Below, piece by piece: positions 61,106 to 64,000 of a DNA stretch of 64,000 bases. The notes below the pieces were generated by a model, which searched no databases, was not told the DNA's origin, and saw only the letters and a list, made by a program, of their open reading frames with translations. Every line of letters starts with the position of its first letter. Position 1 is the first letter of the stretch. The position numbers and the translations under genes are program-made. The stretch covers positions 620,001 through 684,000 of the forward strand of contig NZ_OOHJ01000022.1 of assembly GCF_900323885.1 (NCBI RefSeq), in the 5' to 3' direction. Origin of the DNA: [Actinomadura] parvosata subsp. kistnae. GTDB taxonomy: Bacteria; Actinomycetota; Actinomycetes; Streptosporangiales; Streptosporangiaceae.

Positions 61106-61726
61106 CTACCGCAGGGCCCCGGGGTCGCGCTCTCCCGGCCTGACCACGGCGGACAGCAGGCGGTCGGCCTCGGCGGCGATGCGCGGCAGGTCGGCCGCCG
61201 GCTCCTCGGAGCGGGCCAGCAGCATGCCGCCCTCGCACAGCGCGCCGAAGACGAGCCGGGCGCGGGCGTCGAGGTCGCCGTCCGGCGCCAGCCCGGCCGC
61301 GACGGCCAGGCTCAGGCCGTCGCGCAGGATGCGCAGCATGTGATCGTGCTCGATCGCCCGCACGGTCTCCCACCCGAGGACGGCGGGCGCGTCGAGCAGC
61401 ACGATCTGCCGGAACCCGGGGTCGAGGCAGTGCTCCAGGAAGGTGCGGCAGCCGCGCCGCAGCGCCGTCCACACGTCGTCCTCCTCGGCGGCGACGGCGA
61501 GCAGCTTGGCGTCCACCGCCTCCAGCTCGGCCACGAACGCCGCCCGGAACAGCTCCGCCTTGCCGCCGAAGTGGTGGTAGGCGGCCCCCTTGGTCACTCC
61601 GGCGGCGGCGGCGACCGCGTCGATCGAGGTGGGCGCGTATCCGGCGGCGCCGAACCGCTCCCGCGCGGCCCGCACCAGCCGCCCCGTGGTCTCGTCGGAA
61701 CGCTCTGCCTGGGTCCGGCGGATCAT
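61106..61726 (-). CDS. TetR/AcrR family transcriptional regulator
   Basis: A 206-residue TetR repressor. The helix-turn-helix lies at residues ~15-60 (GRLVRAARERFGAAGYAPTS, IDAVAAAAGVTKGAAYHHFG). The C-terminal domain resembles the TetR_C group of ligand-binding domains (TFLEHCLDPGFRQIVLLDAP). ATG at 61726 is divergent from two NAD(P)-binding protein genes. The 80-base spacer holds a strong dyad operator, so this protein almost certainly represses them and itself. The inducer is unknown. Confidence 0.93.
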   Translation of the reverse strand: MIRRTQAERSDETTGRLVRAARERFGAAGYAPTSIDAVAAAAGVTKGAAYHHFGGKAELFRAAFVAELEAVDAKLLAVAAEEDDVWTALRRGCRTFLEHCLDPGFRQIVLLDAPAVLGWETVRAIEHDHMLRILRDGLSLAVAAGLAPDGDLDARARLVFGALCEGGMLLARSEEPAADLPRIAAEADRLLSAVVRPGERDPGALR

Positions 61727-61746
61727 CGTGCTCCCGTTGACTTACA

Positions 61747-61790
61747 TACTCGCGGTACGTAACTTCGAACATAGTTACGTACTCGGAGTA
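61747..61790. promoter_or_regulatory. 44-base dyad operator between the TetR and saccharopine-dehydrogenase-like genes
   Basis: GTACGTAACT (61755-61764) is mirrored by AGTTACGTAC (61773-61782). The outer arms TACTC (61747-61751) and GAGTA (61786-61790) extend the symmetry, and only the 3-base links and the 8-base centre are unmatched. The AT-rich site lies between the divergent start codons and is a textbook TetR-type operator. Confidence 0.85.
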
Positions 61791-61806
61791 TCTCAGTGGA
61801 GCGCTC

Positions 61807-62835
61807 ATGTCACCACCGCACATCGCCGTCTACGGCGCCACCGGCCACACCGGCCGCCTGGTGGCGGCCGACCTGCACGACCGGGGCATGCAGGTCGTCC
61901 TGGCCGGGCGCGACGGCAACAGGCTCAAGACCCTGTCCGAGGAGCTGGGCGGCGCCCGCGTGCACCAGGCCGCGATCGACGAGCCCGCCGCGTTACGCGA
62001 CCTCGCCGGTTCGGCGGACGTGCTGATCCACTGCGCGGGCCCGTTCACGGACACCGGCGCGGCGCTGGCCACGGCCGCCGCCGAGGCCGGCTGCCACTAC
62101 GTGGACCACGCGCTCGAGCAGCACCACACGAAGTGGATGTTCGAGGCGATGCAAGGCCCAGCCCGCGCGGCCGGCATCACCATGGTCACGGCCATGAGCT
62201 TCTACGGCGGGCTGGGCGACCTGCTCGCCGGGGCCGCCGCCACCGGCCTGACCGGGATCGACCGGGTGATCACCGCGTACGCGGTGTCCGGCTGGCGGCT
62301 GACCACGGGGGCCAGGAAGACGGCCGAGCTGCTGTTCGCCGACACCCGGCGGATCACGTACACCGACGGCGCCGAGCACGTCGGCTATGTGGAGCCGCGC
62401 AACGCCGTCTTCCCGTTCCCGCCGCCGCTCGGGCCGCGCACGATGATCGCGCCGGTGCCGTTCCCCGAGGTCGTCACGGTGCCCAGGCACGTGGCGGCGC
62501 GGCAGGTCGAGGCGCAGCTCACGGCGCACACGTTCGAGGAGGAGCAGGCGTTCACCAGCGAGCACGTGGACGCCCAGACCAGGGCGGGCTCGCAGTTCAC
62601 GGTCGCCACGCAGGTGATCACGGAGGGCGGCGGCGGCCGGGCCGGCCAGGCGCGCGGGCAGGACCTGTGGCGCATGAGCGCGCTGGCCTCGGTCGAGGCG
62701 GCCGTCCGGCTGGCCGGCGGGCGGGGCCCGGGTCCGGGCGTCTTCGGCCCGGCCGAGGCGTTCCCCGCCGAGCCGTTCCTGCGGGACCTGGAGCGGCTCG
62801 GCCTGTTCCGGCTCACCTTGCAGGAGGCGAGATGA
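61807..62835 (+). CDS. Saccharopine dehydrogenase-like NAD(P)-binding protein
   Basis: A 342-residue protein. The N-terminal Rossmann domain reads HIAVYGATGHTGRLVAADLH with the GxTGxTG-type loop, then VLAGRDGNRLKTLSEELGG and DVLIHCAGPFTDTG. The C-terminal part resembles trans-acting enoyl-reductase/saccharopine-dehydrogenase-like proteins, which reduce lipophilic or small substrates with NAD(P)H. ATG at 61807 has only a weak upstream site (GTGGAGCG). The gene ends in ATGA, coupled through two micro-ORFs to the next gene. Controlled by the divergent TetR. Confidence 0.88.
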   Translation: MSPPHIAVYGATGHTGRLVAADLHDRGMQVVLAGRDGNRLKTLSEELGGARVHQAAIDEPAALRDLAGSADVLIHCAGPFTDTGAALATAAAEAGCHYVDHALEQHHTKWMFEAMQGPARAAGITMVTAMSFYGGLGDLLAGAAATGLTGIDRVITAYAVSGWRLTTGARKTAELLFADTRRITYTDGAEHVGYVEPRNAVFPFPPPLGPRTMIAPVPFPEVVTVPRHVAARQVEAQLTAHTFEEEQAFTSEHVDAQTRAGSQFTVATQVITEGGGGRAGQARGQDLWRMSALASVEAAVRLAGGRGPGPGVFGPAEAFPAEPFLRDLERLGLFRLTLQEAR

Positions 62836-62893
62836 TCCCGGCCACCTTGCAGGAGGAGAGATGATCATGCCCACTTCGGAGGAGGAGAGATGA
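62814..62893 (+). repeat. Triplicated ribosome-binding-site/start module (29-base unit)
   Basis: Three 29-base copies start at 62814, 62843 and 62872. Each carries GGAGG followed by GAGATGATC. Each ATG belongs to an ATGA start-stop overlap. The ATG at 62832 opens 10 codons (MIPATLQEER) ending in TGA at 62864, and the ATG at 62861 opens 10 codons (MIMPTSEEER) ending at 62893. The last ATG, 62890, is the real start of the next gene. Confidence 0.85.
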
Positions 62894-63732
62894 TCCTGGT
62901 CACGGGGGCGGCCGGCGGGCGGCAGGGCTCGACCGGGCGGCACGTCGTGGAGCTGCTGCTGGAGCGCGGCGAGAAGGTACGCGCCTTCGTGCGCGCCGAC
63001 GACCACCGGGCCGCCGCGCTGCGCGAGCTGGGCGCGGAGGTGGTGGTGGGCGACCTGCGCGAGATCTCCGACGTCCGCCGCGCCATGCGCGGGATCAGCC
63101 GGGCGTTCTTCACCTATCCGGTCACGGCGGGCCTGATGGACGCGACCGCCGCGTTCGCCGCCGCCGCCAAGGAGGAAGGGGTGGCGCGCGTCGTCGAGGT
63201 GTCGCAGCTCGACGCCCAGCCCGAGGCGGGCACGCCGCGGATGCGCCGGCACTGGCTGTCGGAGCAGGTCTTCGACTGGGCCGGGGTGGGCGCGGTGCAC
63301 CTGCGGGCGGCGGTGTTCTTCGAGAACCTGGCCGTCGTCGTGGCCGCCGCGGGCCGGCTGGCGCTGCCGCTGGGCCCGCCCACGACGCGGATCCCGCTGG
63401 TCGCCGCCGAGGACGTGGCCCGCGTGGGGGCCGGGCTGCTGCTCGATCCGGCTCCGGCCGACCCGGTGTGCCCGGTGACGGGCCAGATGTCCACCGCCGG
63501 GGAGGCGGCGCGGGCGCTCGGCGTCGAGTACGTGGACGTGCCGCCCGACGAGTGGGAGGCGGGGGCGATGGACGTGTACGAGGACGCGTACGCGGTCGAG
63601 CACCTGACCCACCTGTGGGCGCTCTTCCGCTTCATCGGCACCGGCGACCACCCGCTCTACCGGGTCACGGAGACCATCGAGCGGTATGGCGGCCGGCCTC
63701 CCCTGACGCTGCGGGAGTTCGCGGCCGGATAG
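62890..63732 (+). CDS. NmrA/NAD(P)-binding family protein
   Basis: A 280-residue atypical short-chain dehydrogenase. The N-terminal nucleotide motif is MILVTGAAGGRQGSTGRHVV (GxxGxxG with a small insert), then VRAFVRADDHRAAALRELGA and EVVVGDLREISDVRRAM. The middle segment VARVVEVSQLDAQPEAGTPR and the C-terminal substrate part are as in NmrA-like/azoreductase-like proteins. There is no YxxxK catalytic pair, which is normal for this group. It could be a redox sensor or a quinone/enone reductase. Co-expressed with the preceding gene under the TetR operator. Start 62890 is the third of three duplicated start modules. Confidence 0.88.
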   Translation: MILVTGAAGGRQGSTGRHVVELLLERGEKVRAFVRADDHRAAALRELGAEVVVGDLREISDVRRAMRGISRAFFTYPVTAGLMDATAAFAAAAKEEGVARVVEVSQLDAQPEAGTPRMRRHWLSEQVFDWAGVGAVHLRAAVFFENLAVVVAAAGRLALPLGPPTTRIPLVAAEDVARVGAGLLLDPAPADPVCPVTGQMSTAGEAARALGVEYVDVPPDEWEAGAMDVYEDAYAVEHLTHLWALFRFIGTGDHPLYRVTETIERYGGRPPLTLREFAAG

Positions 63733-63777
63733 CCGACCCCTTTTCCGACAAGATCGCGCCATGTATGGTCAAGGAAA

Positions 63778-63786
63778 GAAAGTTTC
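63778..63786. promoter_or_regulatory. GAAAGTTTC palindrome before the last gene
   Basis: A perfect 9-base palindrome of the GAAA(C/G)TTTC class, 16 bases upstream of the GTG start at 63802. It may be a repressor site shared with the hemicellulose genes, or a chance match. Confidence 0.35.
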
Positions 63787-63801
63787 ACCCATGGAGGAAG
63801 A

Positions 63802-64000
63802 GTGGGCAAGAAGCTTCACCTGCTGGCGCTCCCCCTGGCCGCCGCCGCCGTGACCGCCCTCGGCGCCCCGGCACACGCCGCCACGGGGTACGACCGGTGC
63901 CAGGACGGCTACTACTGCATGTTCTCGGGCCTCGACGGCACCGGCGACATCATCCAGATCAAGACCGACACCCCCGACCTGGCCGCGCTCGGCATGGCCG
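63802..64000 (+). CDS. Secreted peptidase-inhibitor (I36-like) protein, 5' end only
   Basis: GTG at 63802 follows GAGGAAGA. The frame starts with VGKKLHLLALPLAAAAVTAL, a Sec signal cut after AHA. The mature start is ATGYDRCQDGYYCMFSGLDG, and the paired cysteines with the CPxGxxCLF-like pattern are those of the small secreted peptidase inhibitors of family I36 (SMI type). The rest lies beyond the window. Such proteins are exported and may protect against metalloproteases or serve at the cell surface. Confidence 0.7.
   Translation, partial: MGKKLHLLALPLAAAAVTALGAPAHAATGYDRCQDGYYCMFSGLDGTGDIIQIKTDTPDLAALGMA

Noticed and set aside
1..64000. Insertion sequences, integrases or prophage genes
   Set aside because: No transposase, integrase or phage structural motif was seen in any frame, and composition is even apart from the leader at 5969-6409.

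Overview
The window is chromosomal DNA from a high-GC actinobacterium. It shows GC-rich third codon positions, GTG/TTG starts, ATGA/GTGA start-stop overlaps, leaderless starts, many secreted glycan-degrading enzymes and a SARP/AfsR-class regulator. The gene set looks like a soil or plant-litter organism of the Streptosporangiaceae/Streptomycetaceae type (a Nonomuraea-like genome is my best guess). The genus is inferred from gene content only. No rRNA, tRNA, CRISPR array, transposase or integrase was recognised.

Layout. 1-2966 (all minus): an ECF sigma factor with the beginning of its zinc-finger anti-sigma gene, a ~0.7 kb array of ~291-300 bp direct repeats, and a TerC-type metal exporter behind a probable manganese (yybP-ykoY) riboswitch. 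3027-5906: a TetR regulator with a leaderless start, then a copper amine oxidase. 5918-11966: the most unusual block, bounded by hairpin terminators. It has a long leader with a 13-codon overlapping ORF, a PLP-dependent decarboxylase, a PaaK-like adenylate-forming enzyme and four tandem paralogues of the AidA/PixA inclusion-protein family. 11972-13665: isochorismatase-like hydrolase and a LacI regulator. 13705-17229: ECF sigma factor with two paralogous CU044_5270-type membrane/secreted partners, and small membrane proteins. 17233-19013: NarL-type two-component pair. 19039-30912: glycan block, with a GH64 beta-1,3-glucanase and GH67 alpha-glucuronidase (plus) facing a six-gene xylo-oligosaccharide operon (minus: GH3, two permeases, binding protein, GH39, YesL-like). 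30862-36146: SARP/AAA regulator, alpha/beta hydrolase, lipoprotein. 36136-42388: a five-gene minus-strand operon with a GMC oxidoreductase, an FAD oxidase and two hydrolases. 42515-48584: IclR, serine-glyoxylate aminotransferase, glycolate/lactate dehydrogenase and an SLC13-like permease. 48689-54546: secreted proteins, an EthD protein, an HTH-TM-Ig protein, an ABC exporter and a snapalysin. 54684-61060: GH3-FN3-CBM2, PL1 and PL8 secreted enzymes. 61106-64000: TetR with a strong dyad operator, two NAD(P)-binding proteins, and the start of a secreted I36-like inhibitor.

How it fits together. The xylan block would release and import xylo-oligosaccharides: GH67 removes methylglucuronic acid, GH39/GH3 cleave xylosides, and the ABC system imports but lacks its own ATPase, so a shared MsiK-like ATPase is implied. 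Palindromes of the type GAAA(C/G)TTTC lie at the GH3 operon, at the PL1/GH3-CBM2 divergon and before the last gene. A perfect CebR-type box lies before the secreted GH3-CBM2 gene, and a related GAGCGCTC palindrome before the GH64 gene. Together these suggest two overlapping glycan regulons. The aminotransferase-dehydrogenase-permease operon looks like a glyoxylate/hydroxy-acid module under a divergent IclR.

Data-quality note: at least four genes (9511-10100, 10931-11358, 14613-15667, 36136-37157), and probably a fifth (38905-39854), appear to be missing exactly one base in a short G or C run. Sequencing error is the simplest explanation. Real frameshifts or phase-variable tracts are the alternative.
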